DNA from: Verrucosispora sp. WMMD573
Lineage (GTDB): Bacteria > Actinomycetota > Actinomycetes > Mycobacteriales > Micromonosporaceae
Length of the DNA: 64,000 nt
Direction of reading: 5' to 3'
Assembly: GCF_027497175.1 (NCBI RefSeq)
Contig: NZ_CP114901.1
Coordinates: 1,426,001 to 1,490,000, forward strand
The notes under the pieces were generated by a model. It saw only the letters and a list, made by a program, of their open reading frames with translations. It had not been told where the DNA came from and did not search any database. Position 1 is the first letter of the stretch; the number at the start of each line of letters is the position of its first letter. The position numbers were made by a program, and so were the translations under genes. Positions 52,978-63,083 of the stretch are shown here, piece by piece.

Positions 52978-53967
52978 TCAGCCCTGCCGCTTGGCGGGGC
53001 GGCCCTTCTTCGGGTTGACCGGCTTGGCGCCCGGCTTCGGACCGGCGATCTTCGGCGCGGCCGGGGGCGGGGGCACGGCAGCCGGCTTGCTCCGGCCGAA
53101 CAGTCCACCGGTCTTCGCGGGCTGCGCCCCGTTCCGCGCCGAGGTGCCCGGCTTGCCGCTGGTCGCGGTCACCGGCGGCGGGAACTTGCGCAGCACCCAC
53201 TGTTGCTGCCCAAGGGTGAACAGGTTGTTGGTGACCCAGTAGATGATCACACCGATCGGGAAGATGGCACCCGACACCAGCAGGGACAGCGGGATGCCGT
53301 AGAGCATCAGGCGCTGGATCATGCGCTGCTGCGGGTCCTCCGCCCAGCCCGTCTTGAGGATCATCTGGCGGCTGGTGAGGTACGTGGTGCCCATCATCAC
53401 CAGCACCAGGACACCGGCCATGATCTTCACGACGGTGCCGTTGGCGCCGAGTTGCGCCAGCTCCGCCGCGGTCGAGCCGAACTTGCTGGCGATCGGGGCG
53501 GTGAACAGGGTGGCATCCGAGGCGCTGTTGAACTGGTCGACGGTCCAGCCGTAGATGTCCTTGTTGTTCTTCGCCGGGTCCGGGTTGAGGCGGCGCAGGA
53601 CGTGGAAGAGACCGAGGAAGACCGGGATCTGGAGGAACATCGGAAGGCAGCCCATGAGCGGGTTGGCCTTTTCCTTCCGGTAGAGCTCCATCATCTCCTT
53701 CTGGAGCGTCTCCCGGTCACCCTTGTGCTTCTCCTGGAGGGCCTTCACCTGCGGCTGGAGCGCCTGCATCGCCCGCTGCGACTTGATCTGCTTGACGAAG
53801 ACCGGGAACAGGATCACCCGGACCGTGACCACGAGGAAGATGATGGCGAGGATCCACGCCCAGTTCGTGCCGAGGACCGCAGTGTCCGGAATGCCGATGG
53901 CGTCCCAGGCCGAGTGCCAGGCCAGCAGGATCCACGAGATCGCGTAGTAGATCCAGTCGAGACTCAA
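52978..53967 (-). CDS. yidC: Membrane protein insertase YidC/Oxa1
   Basis: A 329-residue Oxa1-type insertase with five membrane helices (starting near residue 5 and 38), a cytoplasmic coiled hairpin (LQPQVKALQEKHKGDRETLQKEMMELYRKEKANP), then GCLPMFLQIPVFLGLFHVLR and IPLSLLVSGAIFPIGVIIYW. The C-terminal ~70 residues are basic and proline-rich, ending KKGRPAKRQG, probably for ribosome contact. The start is TTG at 53967 after GGAG. It follows yidD by three bases. Confidence 0.93.
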   Translation of the reverse strand: MSLDWIYYAISWILLAWHSAWDAIGIPDTAVLGTNWAWILAIIFLVVTVRVILFPVFVKQIKSQRAMQALQPQVKALQEKHKGDRETLQKEMMELYRKEKANPLMGCLPMFLQIPVFLGLFHVLRRLNPDPAKNNKDIYGWTVDQFNSASDATLFTAPIASKFGSTAAELAQLGANGTVVKIMAGVLVLVMMGTTYLTSRQMILKTGWAEDPQQRMIQRLMLYGIPLSLLVSGAIFPIGVIIYWVTNNLFTLGQQQWVLRKFPPPVTATSGKPGTSARNGAQPAKTGGLFGRSKPAAVPPPPAAPKIAGPKPGAKPVNPKKGRPAKRQG

Positions 53968-53970
53968 TTC

Positions 53971-54258
53971 TCAGGCTCCAGTCACGTCGGCAGGTCGGCG
54001 GCCGCCCGGCTCCGGAACCGGGTCGTATCCACCAGGATGGAATGGGTGGCAGCGCGACAGTCGCCGGACCGTCAGACCGGCTCCCCGGAGCGCGCCGTGC
54101 CGGGCCACCGCCTCCAGGGCGTAGGCGCTGCACGACGGGTAGAACCGACAGCGGGCCGGCAACGCCGGACTTATCCACCGACGGTACGCGATGATGGGCG
54201 CGGTCAGCACCCGGGCACCCGGGGTAGCCGGGCGTGACGACGTCTGCTCGGCGCTCAT
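53971..54258 (-). CDS. yidD: Membrane protein insertion efficiency factor YidD
   Basis: A 95-residue protein with the family core [31 protein letters not shown] and [15 protein letters not shown], including conserved cysteines. It helps YidC insert proteins at the membrane face. Its ATG overlaps the rnpA stop (four bases) and yidC follows directly, so the cluster is co-translated. Confidence 0.94.
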   Translation of the reverse strand: MSAEQTSSRPATPGARVLTAPIIAYRRWISPALPARCRFYPSCSAYALEAVARHGALRGAGLTVRRLSRCHPFHPGGYDPVPEPGGRRPADVTGA

Positions 54259-54668
54259 CGAGGCCGCCGCCCCCGGCTTGACCGGGCGGCGACGAGCGCC
54301 GCATCCAGGTCGGTGCCGAGCCGCTGGTACGTGGCGTCAGCCGCGGCCGGCAGCGCGCGTACCACGAGGGTGCTTCCGGCCGGCAGGCCGACAAGGCGTT
54401 CCCGGGTCAGATGCCGCAACCGGCGGCGCACCCGGTTACGGACCACTGCCGGCCCGACCGCTTTGGAAACCACGAAGCCGGCGCGGGACATCGGCGGGGA
54501 GTCTGCCTCCGCGTTGTCCCGCGCCGGCTTCGGCGCTGCGTTGTCGGATCCGGCTGCGTTCGGCACGGTCAGATGAACGACCAGAGCGCCGCGGCCGGCT
54601 CGCCGGCCACCGCGAACCGCTGCGGCGAAGTCGCTACTGCGCCGCAGTCGTTGGGCGGCCGCCAGCAC
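54255..54668 (-). CDS. rnpA: Ribonuclease P protein component
   Basis: A 137-residue RnpA with [22 protein letters not shown], the FVVSKAVG strand and the RNA-binding RNR motif ([16 protein letters not shown]). It assists the RNase P RNA in tRNA 5' processing. About 25 extra residues ([20 protein letters not shown] region) lie between two beta strands, making it longer than the usual ~120. The GTG at 54668 lies 11 bases after GGAGG; a GTG three codons earlier is too close to it. Confidence 0.92.
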   Translation of the reverse strand: MLAAAQRLRRSSDFAAAVRGGRRAGRGALVVHLTVPNAAGSDNAAPKPARDNAEADSPPMSRAGFVVSKAVGPAVVRNRVRRRLRHLTRERLVGLPAGSTLVVRALPAAADATYQRLGTDLDAALVAARSSRGRRPR

Positions 54669-54703
54669 GACTGCCACGTCCTCCGGAGCGGACCTGACCG
54701 GCC

Positions 54704-54841
54704 TCAGGCCGACAGGCGGGCGCGACCCTTGGCGCGACGGGTCGAGATGATGGCGCGGCCGGCCCGGGTGCGCATGCGCAGCCGGAAGCCGTGGGTCTTC
54801 GCGCGCCGGCGGTTGTTCGGCTGGTAGGTGCGCTTGCTCAC
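54704..54841 (-). CDS. rpmH: 50S ribosomal protein bL34
   Basis: A 45-residue L34 ([29 protein letters not shown]). The GTG at 54841 follows GGAGAG and gives the canonical N-terminus. It starts the leftward rpmH-rnpA-yidD-yidC cluster, divergent from dnaA. Confidence 0.95.
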   Translation of the reverse strand: MSKRTYQPNNRRRAKTHGFRLRMRTRAGRAIISTRRAKGRARLSA

Positions 54842-55458
54842 GTCAGGCTCTCCGTTGTCGGACGCCCCGAGCGAGTGGATCGCCGGGTCGTGGTGGTCCG
54901 GGCCGCCGCTGTGGTGGCCCCGATCGGTGCTGCCCGGCGGTGCGTGACCTCGGTTGTGCGGTGAGCGACCGCGGGCAGCGAGCACCCATCACCCTAGCAG
55001 AGGGCGTGAGAGCAGCCCCTCCAGCCTAGGTCGGGGGGCAATCAGCGTCAAACCTGGCCACTCCGACGGTGAGCTGCGACGGAAGACGACCGAAGCGGTG
55101 GTTTTCACGAATGCCGACAGGGGTGACCCGCGTCGGCGGTTGAAGAGCCGGCGACAACGCTGTTACCGTGCCCGATTGCGGTCAGCGTCGGAGTTGCGCC
55201 GATGTCGCCGGCAGGCAAGACCGGACACGGTAGTGAATCGTTCGGCACGGTGAACCCCGCTTCAGTGCCCGGCCACGGCAGGGGGCAGGTCCGACCCGAG
55301 CCCGGCGGGCGGCCACAATCGGTCGGTACACAGGCTGTGGATAACTTGTGGAGAACGACCGGGTGCGGCAACCGGGTGGGTGGCGTGATCTCGCCCGCCG
55401 GTACGGGCCACCGGTAGACGGCGGCGTCCGGGAGCAGAGGCGAGGGGGTGGCACGACG
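54842..55458. other. rpmH-dnaA intergenic region
   Basis: This 617-base region holds the divergent rpmH and dnaA promoters and one perfect DnaA box (TGTGGATAA, 55336-55344) about 115 bases before dnaA. It has far fewer boxes than the dnaA-dnaN gap, so it is probably the autoregulatory site, not the origin. No gene seen. Confidence 0.6.
55336..55344 (-). promoter_or_regulatory. DnaA box in the dnaA upstream region
   Basis: A perfect TTATCCACA on the reverse strand, placed for DnaA autoregulation. Confidence 0.65.
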
Positions 55459-57267
55459 GTGGCCGGTACGACCGACCTTGCCGCGGTGTGGACGGCGACG
55501 ACCGACGAACTCGCTGACGAGATCATTTCCGCGCAGCAGCGGGCGTACCTGCGGCTGACCCGGCTGCGGGCGATCGTCGAGGACACCGTCCTGCTGTCCG
55601 TGCCGGATGCCTTCACCCGGGACGTGATCGAGTCCCGGCTGCGTCCGGCCATCACCGAGGCGCTCACCCGCCGGCTGGGCCGGCCGATCCAGGTCGCCGT
55701 CACCGTCCGGGTACCCGAGGACGGGCGGACCTCCGGCACCATCTACCGCAGCACCCCCGAGTCGGACCAGGTGGACCACGGTCCCGGCGATGTCGACGAT
55801 CGGTCGGCCGGTCTCGACGGAGGGCGACAGCTACCGCTGATTCCCGAGCAGCCGCACCCCGGCCGTTTCGACCGGCCGCCGCTGCCCGATGCGCCACGCG
55901 TCGAGGACGATTCCCACACTGCGGCCCCCGACGGCCAGGAGACCCTCTTCGGTGCCGCATTTGGTGAACCCATCCGGCCGGCGGAGAGCACCGGACGGCG
56001 GGCACCGGAGCGGTTGGGCTTCACCGAACAGGGCGGGCACCTGGACCGGACGAGCACCGGCCCGCGCGGCTTCGCCCCCCGCTACGGCGACGAGCCGGGC
56101 ATCTCGCCCCGAGACCAACATGTGATCCGGGCGATGCCGGCCGACGGAGGTACCGACAGCGGGCCCGGCCGCAGCGGCCCGGATCAGCGGCCGGTCGGTC
56201 GCGACGATCGGCGGCTGCCCACCGGCGCGGACAGCGGCGGCAACCGGCTCAACCCAAAGTACATGTTCGAGACGTTCGTCATCGGCTCGTCCAACCGCTT
56301 CGCGCACGCGGCCTCCGTGGCGGTGGCCGAGTCGCCGGCGAAGGCGTACAACCCGCTGTTCATCTACGGCAGCTCCGGGCTGGGCAAGACCCACCTGCTG
56401 CACGCCATCGGCCACTACGCCACGACGTTGGGCAACGCCCGCTCGGTCCGGTACGTCTCGACCGAGGAGTTCACCAACGACTTCATCAACTCTCTGCGGG
56501 ACGACAAGACCAGCGCTTTCCAACGCCGCTACCGCGACGTCGACATCCTGCTGATCGACGACATCCAGTTCCTGGAGAACCGCGAGCGGACCCAGGAGGA
56601 GTTCTTCCACACCTTCAACACGCTGCACAACGCCAACAAGCAGATCGTGATCACCTCCGATCGCTCGCCCAAGCAGCTGGCGACGCTGGAAGACCGGTTG
56701 CGGACCCGCTTCGAGTGGGGCCTGCTCGCCGACATCCAGCCACCGGACCTGGAAACCCGGATCGCGATTCTGCAGAAGAAGGCGGCGCAGGAACGGCTCT
56801 ACGCGCCGCCGGACGTGCTGGAGTTCATCGCCTCCCGGGTGTCCAACTCGATCCGGGAACTGGAGGGGGCCCTGATCCGGGTCACCGCGTTCGCCAGCCT
56901 GACCCGGTCGAACGTGGAGCTGTCGCTGGCCGAGGAGGTGCTCCGGGACTTCATCCCGGACGGCGCCGGGCCGGAGATCACCGCCGACCAGATCATGGTC
57001 TCCACCGCTGACTACTTCGGGGTCAGCCTGGAGGACCTGCGCGGGCACTCCCGGTCGCGGGTACTGGTGAACGCCCGTCAGGTCGCCATGTACCTGTGTC
57101 GCGAGCTGACCGACCTGTCACTGCCCCGGATCGGCCAGGCATTCGGCGGGCGCGACCACACCACCGTCATGCACGCCGACCGCAAGATCCGCCAGCAGAT
57201 GGCCGAGCGGCGCTCGCTCTACAACCAGATCGCCGAGCTGACCAACCGGATCAAGCAGAACACCTGA
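55459..57267 (+). CDS. dnaA: Chromosomal replication initiator DnaA
   Basis: A 602-residue DnaA. Domain I (residues 1-90) is followed by a long acidic, disordered domain II (~100-250), typical of actinomycetes. Domain III is AAA+ ([21 protein letters not shown], Walker [10 protein letters not shown], Walker [16 protein letters not shown]). Domain IV has [16 protein letters not shown] and the box-recognition signature [16 protein letters not shown]. It melts oriC and recruits DnaB. The GTG at 55459 follows GAGGGGGTGG; upstream in-frame codons lie in the promoter area. Confidence 0.97.
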   Translation: MAGTTDLAAVWTATTDELADEIISAQQRAYLRLTRLRAIVEDTVLLSVPDAFTRDVIESRLRPAITEALTRRLGRPIQVAVTVRVPEDGRTSGTIYRSTPESDQVDHGPGDVDDRSAGLDGGRQLPLIPEQPHPGRFDRPPLPDAPRVEDDSHTAAPDGQETLFGAAFGEPIRPAESTGRRAPERLGFTEQGGHLDRTSTGPRGFAPRYGDEPGISPRDQHVIRAMPADGGTDSGPGRSGPDQRPVGRDDRRLPTGADSGGNRLNPKYMFETFVIGSSNRFAHAASVAVAESPAKAYNPLFIYGSSGLGKTHLLHAIGHYATTLGNARSVRYVSTEEFTNDFINSLRDDKTSAFQRRYRDVDILLIDDIQFLENRERTQEEFFHTFNTLHNANKQIVITSDRSPKQLATLEDRLRTRFEWGLLADIQPPDLETRIAILQKKAAQERLYAPPDVLEFIASRVSNSIRELEGALIRVTAFASLTRSNVELSLAEEVLRDFIPDGAGPEITADQIMVSTADYFGVSLEDLRGHSRSRVLVNARQVAMYLCRELTDLSLPRIGQAFGGRDHTTVMHADRKIRQQMAERRSLYNQIAELTNRIKQNT

Positions 57268-57369
57268 GCGGTACGCCCGTCGTACGTGCACGGCGAGGGC
57301 CCGGCCGATGCCGGCCCGGCCTTCTTCGCGCTCACCGGGTTGACCCTCGACGAGGTTCAGGCCACACCA

Positions 57370-57860
57370 TCGAAGGCGTGTCCACACCGCCTGCCACTCG
57401 TTGTCCACAGCTCGTTATCCACGGGCGGTGGATGAACACACGCCGTCAACAAGCAGTTACCCACAGCCTGTGGAGAAACCCTGGGGACAACGTTGTGGAC
57501 CGCTGTGGACGCCTGGGGACAACCATCGGCGTTGTCCACCGACGGACGGTCGCCTGTGGGGAAGCTGTTGAAGGTTCTGGGGATGACGGCAGACGAGTCG
57601 CCCGCGACGATCCACAGGTCTGGGGAGAAAGTCGGTGGATTACCGGTGGACAACCGGTGGACGACGGTGGACGACGGTGTGCACGGAGACCGCCTGTGGA
57701 TCGCCGACCGGGTTTTTCCCCCGACCATCCACAGCGAAACCACCTGTGGATAACCCACTTGACCTGCCCATACTCGGGTTCTCCACAGTTTGCACAGGTG
57801 CGATGAAGACGATGAGTTATCTCTTCTAAAAGAACAAAAACCAATCATCACCGTTGGACT
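57370..57860. other. oriC: Chromosomal replication origin, oriC
   Basis: The dnaA-dnaN gap holds many DnaA boxes on both strands. Clear ones are TTGTCCACA 57401-57409, TTATCCACG 57415-57423, TTACCCACA 57457-57465, TTGTCCACC 57532-57540 and TGTGGATAA 57745-57753, with weaker TGTGGAxxx copies between. An AT-rich stretch at about 57801-57852, unusual for this genome, is the likely unwinding element, placed on the dnaN side. The remainder up to 58043 is the dnaN leader. Confidence 0.93.
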
Positions 57861-58043
57861 TCCTGTGGATCGGTCGACCGCTGCCGGGACAGACCCGTCA
57901 GCAGCGACACGATCCACGGGGTCGGGCACACAGCCGATACCCTCGCGCCCTAAGGTGCGAGGGGTACCCGCACGCCAGGCGGGTCGGTGGGCAGCGTCCG
58001 GCATGAGAGAGTTGACGACGTCGACGTCGACGCGGAGGCATTT

Positions 58044-59177
58044 ATGAAGTTCCGAGTGGAGCGCGACGCGCTCGCCGAGGCCGTGGCCTGGACCGCCAAG
58101 AGCCTGCCCAACCGGCCATCCGTACCGGTGCTGGCCGGGGTGCTGCTGCGGGTCACCGACGGCAGCCTGCAGGTCTCCGGCTTCGACTACGAGGTCAGCA
58201 GCCAGGTCACCGTGGAGGTGCAGGGCGACGCCGACGGCGCCGCGCTGGTCTCCGGGCGACTCCTCGCCGAGATCACCAAGGCGTTGCCCGCCAAGCCCGT
58301 CGACATCGCCGCCGTCGGCGCGCACCTCGAACTGGTCTGTGGCAGCGCCCGGTTCACCCTGCCCACCATGCCGGTGGAGGACTACCCCACCCTGCCCGAG
58401 ATGCCGGCCAGCGCCGGCACCGTGGACGCCGCCGCGTTCGCCGCGGCGGTGGCACAGGTGGCGGTCGCCGCCAGCCGGGACGAGACGCTGCCGATGATGA
58501 CCGGGGTACGCATCGAGATCTCCGGCGGAAACCTGGCCATGCTCGCCACCGACCGTTACCGGCTGGCCCTTCGCGAGATGGAGTGGAACCCGGACGACTC
58601 GGAGATCAGCCTCAACGCGCTGGTCCCCGCCCGGACGCTCAACGACACCGCGAAGACCCTCGGCCCCCTCGGCGGCCAGGTCGTGCTGGCCCTGTCCCAG
58701 GGCACCGCCGGCGAGGGCATGATCGGTTTCTCCGGTGGCACCCGACGTACCACCAGCCGACTGCTCGACGGGGCCAACTACCCGCCGGTCCGCTCCCTCT
58801 TCCCGGCCAGCCACAACGCCGAGGCCCAGGTGCCGGTCAGCACCCTCATCGAGGTGGTCAAGCGGGTCGCCCTGGTGGCCGAACGCGCCACCCCCGTGCT
58901 GCTCAGCTTCAGCGCCGACGGCCTGGTGGTGGAGGCCGGAGGCACCGAGGAGGCCCGGGCCAGCGAGGCCATGGAGGCCACCTTCACCGGCGAACCGCTG
59001 ACCATCGGTTTCAACCCGCAGTACCTGATCGACGGGTTGTCCAACCTCGGCACCCAGTTCGCCGTACTGCACTTCGTCGACGCCTTCAAGCCCGCGGTCA
59101 TTTCCCCCGCCGGCGAGGATGGCGAGCTTATCGGTGGGTACCGGTACCTCATCATGCCGATCCGCGTGTCCCGCTGA
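58044..59177 (+). CDS. dnaN: DNA polymerase III beta sliding clamp
   Basis: A 377-residue clamp (MKFRVERDALAEAVAWTAKSLP). Three clamp folds are visible, with VPVLAGVLLRV, ATDRYRLALREMEW and the C-terminal YRYLIMPIRV peptide-binding pocket end. The dimer ring tethers polymerase to DNA. The ATG at 58044 follows CGGAGG; it is chosen over a longer frame running into oriC. Confidence 0.97.
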   Translation: MKFRVERDALAEAVAWTAKSLPNRPSVPVLAGVLLRVTDGSLQVSGFDYEVSSQVTVEVQGDADGAALVSGRLLAEITKALPAKPVDIAAVGAHLELVCGSARFTLPTMPVEDYPTLPEMPASAGTVDAAAFAAAVAQVAVAASRDETLPMMTGVRIEISGGNLAMLATDRYRLALREMEWNPDDSEISLNALVPARTLNDTAKTLGPLGGQVVLALSQGTAGEGMIGFSGGTRRTTSRLLDGANYPPVRSLFPASHNAEAQVPVSTLIEVVKRVALVAERATPVLLSFSADGLVVEAGGTEEARASEAMEATFTGEPLTIGFNPQYLIDGLSNLGTQFAVLHFVDAFKPAVISPAGEDGELIGGYRYLIMPIRVSR

Positions 59178-59215
59178 CCGGCAGAGCCAACCGCACCCAC
59201 GAAAGGTCACCAGAG

Positions 59216-60088
59216 ATGCAGCTCGGCCTGGTAGGACTCGGCCGGATGGGCGGCAACATGCGCGAACGGTTGCGCACCGCCGGTCACGAGGTGGTCGGTC
59301 TCGACCACAACCTGGAGCGCAGCGATGTGGCCAGCATGGCTGAACTGGCCGCGAAGCTGGACGCGCCGCGCGCGGTATGGGTGATGGTGCCCGCCGCCGT
59401 CACCGACGCCACCATCGACGAGGTGGCCGACGTGCTCGGCCAGGGCGACCTCATCATCGACGGCGGCAACTCGCGGTTCAGCGAGGACGCCCCTCGGGCG
59501 GAGCGGCTGCACGAACGCGGCATCGGCTACGTCGACGTGGGCGTCTCCGGCGGGGTGTGGGGCCGGCAGAACGGCTACGGCCTGATGGTCGGCGGCGCGC
59601 AGGAACACGTCGACCGGCTGATGCCGATCTTCGACGCGCTCAAGCCCGACGGCGAGTACGGCTTCGTGCACGCCGGGCCGGTCGGCGCCGGCCACTACGC
59701 CAAGATGGTGCACAACGGCATCGAGTACGGCCTGATGCACGCCTACGCCGAGGGCTACGAACTGATGGCCGCCTCCGAGCTGGTGACGAACGTGCCCGGC
59801 GTGATCAAGTCCTGGCGCGAGGGCACCGTGGTCCGCTCCTGGCTGCTGGACCTGCTCGACCGGGCCCTCGACGAGGACCCCGAGCTGACCCAGCTCAGCG
59901 ACTACACCGAGGACACCGGTGAGGGACGCTGGACGGTGGACGAGGCGGTCCGGCTCGCCGTGCCGCTCAACGTCATCACCGCCTCGCTGTTCGCCCGGTT
60001 CTCCTCCCGGCAGGAGGACTCGCCGGCGCTCAAGGCCGTCTCCGCGCTGCGGCAACAGTTCGGCGGGCACGCCGTACGCAAGCCCTGA
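59216..60088 (+). CDS. gnd: 6-phosphogluconate dehydrogenase, decarboxylating (short form)
   Basis: A 290-residue enzyme of the pentose phosphate pathway. It has the NAD(P) loop [17 protein letters not shown], the [15 protein letters not shown] motif, [20 protein letters not shown] and the catalytic [21 protein letters not shown]. The short form usually prefers NAD+. Its place between dnaN and recF is conserved in actinomycetes. The ATG at 59216 follows GAAAGG. Confidence 0.94.
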   Translation: MQLGLVGLGRMGGNMRERLRTAGHEVVGLDHNLERSDVASMAELAAKLDAPRAVWVMVPAAVTDATIDEVADVLGQGDLIIDGGNSRFSEDAPRAERLHERGIGYVDVGVSGGVWGRQNGYGLMVGGAQEHVDRLMPIFDALKPDGEYGFVHAGPVGAGHYAKMVHNGIEYGLMHAYAEGYELMAASELVTNVPGVIKSWREGTVVRSWLLDLLDRALDEDPELTQLSDYTEDTGEGRWTVDEAVRLAVPLNVITASLFARFSSRQEDSPALKAVSALRQQFGGHAVRKP

Positions 60089-60104
60089 CCGGCGCCGCGA
60101 CCCC

Positions 60105-61238
60105 GTGTACGTCCGCCGGCTCGAACTTGTCGACTTCCGCTCCTACGAGCGGATCGGCGTCGACCTCGAACCGGGCCCGAACGTCCTGATCGGCGCCAAC
60201 GGCGTCGGCAAGACGAACCTGGTCGAGGCGCTGGGTTACGTCGCGACCCTCGACTCCCACCGGGTCGCCACCGATGCCCCGCTGGTGCGGATGGGTGCCA
60301 CCGCCGCGGTGATCCGCTGCGCGGTGGTGCACGACGGCCGCGAACTCCTGGTGGAGCTGGAGATCGTCCCAGGCAAGGCCAACCGGGCCCGCCTCGGCCG
60401 CTCCCCAGCCCGCCGGGCGCGCGACGTGCTGGGCGCGCTGCGGCTGGTGCTCTTCGCCCCGGAAGACCTCGAACTGGTTCGGGGTGACCCGGCCGAACGC
60501 CGCCGCTACCTCGACGACCTGCTGGTGCTGCGCCAACCCCGCTACGCCGGAGTACGCGCCGACTACGAGCGGGTGGTCAAACAACGCAACGCGCTGCTGC
60601 GCACCGCGTACCTCGCCCGCAAGACCGGCGGATCGCGCGGCGGTGACCTGACCACCCTCGCCGTCTGGGACACCCACCTGGCCCGGCACGGGGCCGAACT
60701 GCTCGCCGGGCGGCTGGAACTGGTCGCCGCCCTGGCCCCGCACGTCACCAAGGCATACGACGCGGTGGCCGCCGGCCGCGGTGCGGCGGGAATCAGCTAC
60801 CGGCCCTCGGTAGACCTCGCCGAACCCACCACCGACCGGGATGCCCTCGCGGCGGTGCTCACCACCGCACTGGAGGATTCCCGCTCCGCCGAGATCGAAC
60901 GCGGCACCACCCTGGTCGGCCCGCACCGCGACGACCTCACCCTCACCCTCGGCCCCCTGCCGGCCAAGGGCTACGCCAGCCACGGCGAATCGTGGTCGTA
61001 CGCGCTCGCGTTGCGGCTGGCCGGCTACGACCTGCTGCGCAACGACGGCATCGAGCCGGTGCTGGTGCTCGACGACGTCTTCGCCGAACTGGACGCGGGC
61101 CGGCGGGACCGGCTCGCCGAACTGGTCGGCGGGGCCAGCCAACTGCTGGTGACCTGCGCGGTCGCCGACGACGTGCCAGCCGCCCTGCGTGGCGCCCGGT
61201 ACGAGGTGACGGAGGGGGCGGTGCGTCGTGCCGACTGA
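60105..61238 (+). CDS. recF: DNA replication and repair protein RecF
   Basis: A 377-residue SMC-like ATPase that helps load RecA at gaps. It has [22 protein letters not shown], Walker [10 protein letters not shown], the signature region [15 protein letters not shown] and Walker [17 protein letters not shown] at 60105 starts the canonical N-terminus. The end overlaps dciA by 11 bases. Confidence 0.95.
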   Translation: MYVRRLELVDFRSYERIGVDLEPGPNVLIGANGVGKTNLVEALGYVATLDSHRVATDAPLVRMGATAAVIRCAVVHDGRELLVELEIVPGKANRARLGRSPARRARDVLGALRLVLFAPEDLELVRGDPAERRRYLDDLLVLRQPRYAGVRADYERVVKQRNALLRTAYLARKTGGSRGGDLTTLAVWDTHLARHGAELLAGRLELVAALAPHVTKAYDAVAAGRGAAGISYRPSVDLAEPTTDRDALAAVLTTALEDSRSAEIERGTTLVGPHRDDLTLTLGPLPAKGYASHGESWSYALALRLAGYDLLRNDGIEPVLVLDDVFAELDAGRRDRLAELVGGASQLLVTCAVADDVPAALRGARYEVTEGAVRRAD

Positions 61239-61935
61239 GCCACAGCCGCCGGACAGCGCGCCCCAGGGGCAGCCGGGTGGCTCGGCTGCGGGACGCGGTG
61301 CGCGTACCGCCAGGAAGGATGGCACTGGCGACGGCGGCCGAACCGACAAGCCCGCCAGCCGCCCGGCGGAGCCGCCAGCCGCAGCGCCCACGGCGGAGGA
61401 CGGCGGCACCGTGCCGGTTACCGGCGACGGCGAGGGCGTCTCCGGCCCGCAGCTGGCCCGCGCGGTGCTGGACGCGGCGAAGGCGCGGCGCGAGGCCGCC
61501 GGCCGTCCCCGCCGTCGCACCGCGACCGGCGGCGACGGTGAGCGTCGGCTGCGCGGCTACTCGGGGCCCGGCCCGGACCCACGCGACCCGCAACCCCTCG
61601 GCGCGGTGCTCAACCGGCTGATGAAGGCCCGCGGTTGGCAACAGCCGGCCGCCGAGGCCACCGTCTTCGGCGCCTGGGAACGGGTGGTCGGCGCGGAGGT
61701 GGCCCAGCACAGCCGCCCGGTGAAGCTGGAGAACGGTGAACTGACCGTGGAGGCCCGCTCCACGGCCTGGGCGACGCAGCTGCGCCTGCTCGCCGGGTCG
61801 CTGTTGCAGCAGATCGCCCGCGAGGTCGGCCACAACGTGGTCCGCAAACTGCACATCCACGGCCCGGCCGCCCCGTCCTGGTCACGCGGCCCACGACGGG
61901 TGCGCGGCCGGGGCCCCCGCGACACCTACGGCTGA
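61228..61935 (+). CDS. dciA: DciA-type helicase-loading protein (DUF721)
   Basis: A 235-residue protein. The first ~125 residues are disordered, rich in P, G, A and basic patches. The DUF721/DciA domain ([55 protein letters not shown]) follows. DciA is the ancestral loader of DnaB in bacteria lacking DnaC, so it should act on the intein-spliced DnaB in this window. The GTG at 61228 overlaps recF. Confidence 0.9.
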   Translation: MPTEPQPPDSAPQGQPGGSAAGRGARTARKDGTGDGGRTDKPASRPAEPPAAAPTAEDGGTVPVTGDGEGVSGPQLARAVLDAAKARREAAGRPRRRTATGGDGERRLRGYSGPGPDPRDPQPLGAVLNRLMKARGWQQPAAEATVFGAWERVVGAEVAQHSRPVKLENGELTVEARSTAWATQLRLLAGSLLQQIAREVGHNVVRKLHIHGPAAPSWSRGPRRVRGRGPRDTYG

Positions 61936-61964
61936 CCGGCGGCCCCGCCCGGTGCCGACGACCG

Positions 61965-62546
61965 CTACGACTGCGACGCCCGGCGAGGTGCCGCCGACTC
62001 GGCATAGACGGCGAAGCCGTTGTCGGCGCAGCGCCGGTAGAAGGCGGCGAGCACGCTCAGCTCCGCGCAGGTGAAGGTCCACTGCGGCGCGGCGCCGCTG
62101 TCGTCACGCAGCGCGTCCAGGCGGCTGTCGAGCCACCGTAGCTGCTGCTCAGCCAGGCGGCCGTCGGCCAGCAGCGACCGCAGCACCGTAGCCACCGAAT
62201 CGAAGGTGACCGCCTCACCGTGCGGACGGTGCGTGGCGACGAAACGTTCGATGCCGCCGGCGATCCAGCCGCACCCGTCCGGGTCGATCACCGGATCCTC
62301 GTCCTCGGCGGCAGCGTCTGTGGCGTAGAGCACACCATCGAGTCCGAGGATCAGATCCACCACTTCGGTGTACGCGGTGGCCCGGACCGTGCCGGTCTTC
62401 GCGATCAGCTCAGCGAGCGCGGCGGTCGGCGCCGAGATTCCCGGCACGTCGACGATGTCGCCGAAATCGACGAACTCGGCAGGTGCGACCGGGTCGTAGA
62501 AGCGGCCGGTCCGCGGCCACTGAACCGCGACGTTGTCCAGCCCCAT
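61965..62546 (-). CDS. Hypothetical protein between dciA and gyrB
   Basis: A 193-residue, acidic, soluble-looking protein with no signal or membrane helix. Recognisable stretches are GFAVYAES near the end, DPDGCGWIAGGIERFVATHRP in the middle and FCAELS-like FTCAELSVLAAFYRRCADNG. I do not recognise the family. It interrupts the usual dciA-gyrB order on the opposite strand, has coding-like codon use and starts at ATG 62546, after AGAGGTG. Confidence 0.65.
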   Translation of the reverse strand: MGLDNVAVQWPRTGRFYDPVAPAEFVDFGDIVDVPGISAPTAALAELIAKTGTVRATAYTEVVDLILGLDGVLYATDAAAEDEDPVIDPDGCGWIAGGIERFVATHRPHGEAVTFDSVATVLRSLLADGRLAEQQLRWLDSRLDALRDDSGAAPQWTFTCAELSVLAAFYRRCADNGFAVYAESAAPRRASQS

Positions 62547-63083
62547 CGGGTGTCACCTCTCAAGGCACGGGCGAGTGGATCGGGTCGATCGTCCGGTTCC
62601 AACGTTGAAAGATCAAGGCCGCTGCGGCAACCCGAGGGTCACGGATCGCCCGTCGCGGGTCGTACCGCCCGGTACCGCCCATCTTTCGCCGCCGGACCCG
62701 GCAGCGCCGTCACGCGACAGATTCGTTGATCATGCCCTGGCGTGTAGGGGGAGTCGCGGACAGCGCGATTCGGCCCGCTACGGAGATCTGAGCCGCTGCG
62801 AAGGGGTGCCGAGTGGTGGTTCTATCGCCCGCGCACAGTAAGATTGGCGTGAGACGAAGACCCGGTGCGGAGTGACGGGTCGCGGGTCCGGTGCGGGCCC
62901 GCGATCATCCGTCCGACTCGGGTCGAGCCGATCGCGATCCGCGGGCAACCGCGGCGACCGGCGCGTTCGACCCGTACTCCGGAATTGTCCCCGGTGCCGG
63001 TCCGCGTGCCGACGTCGCGCCTGTCCGCCGAACCCGCGTTCGACGTGCCCCACGGCGCGCCGGGCGCGAGAAAGTGGCCGAGG
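62547..63083. other. gyrB upstream region
   Basis: This 537-base divergent region should carry the gyrB promoter. TAAGAT at 62839-62844 is a candidate -10 box about 240 bases before gyrB, implying a long leader where supercoiling control could act. No coding gene recognised. Confidence 0.45.

Noticed and set aside
57357..59210. 617-residue reverse frame over oriC and dnaN
   Set aside because: It runs through DnaA boxes and opposite dnaN; not coding.
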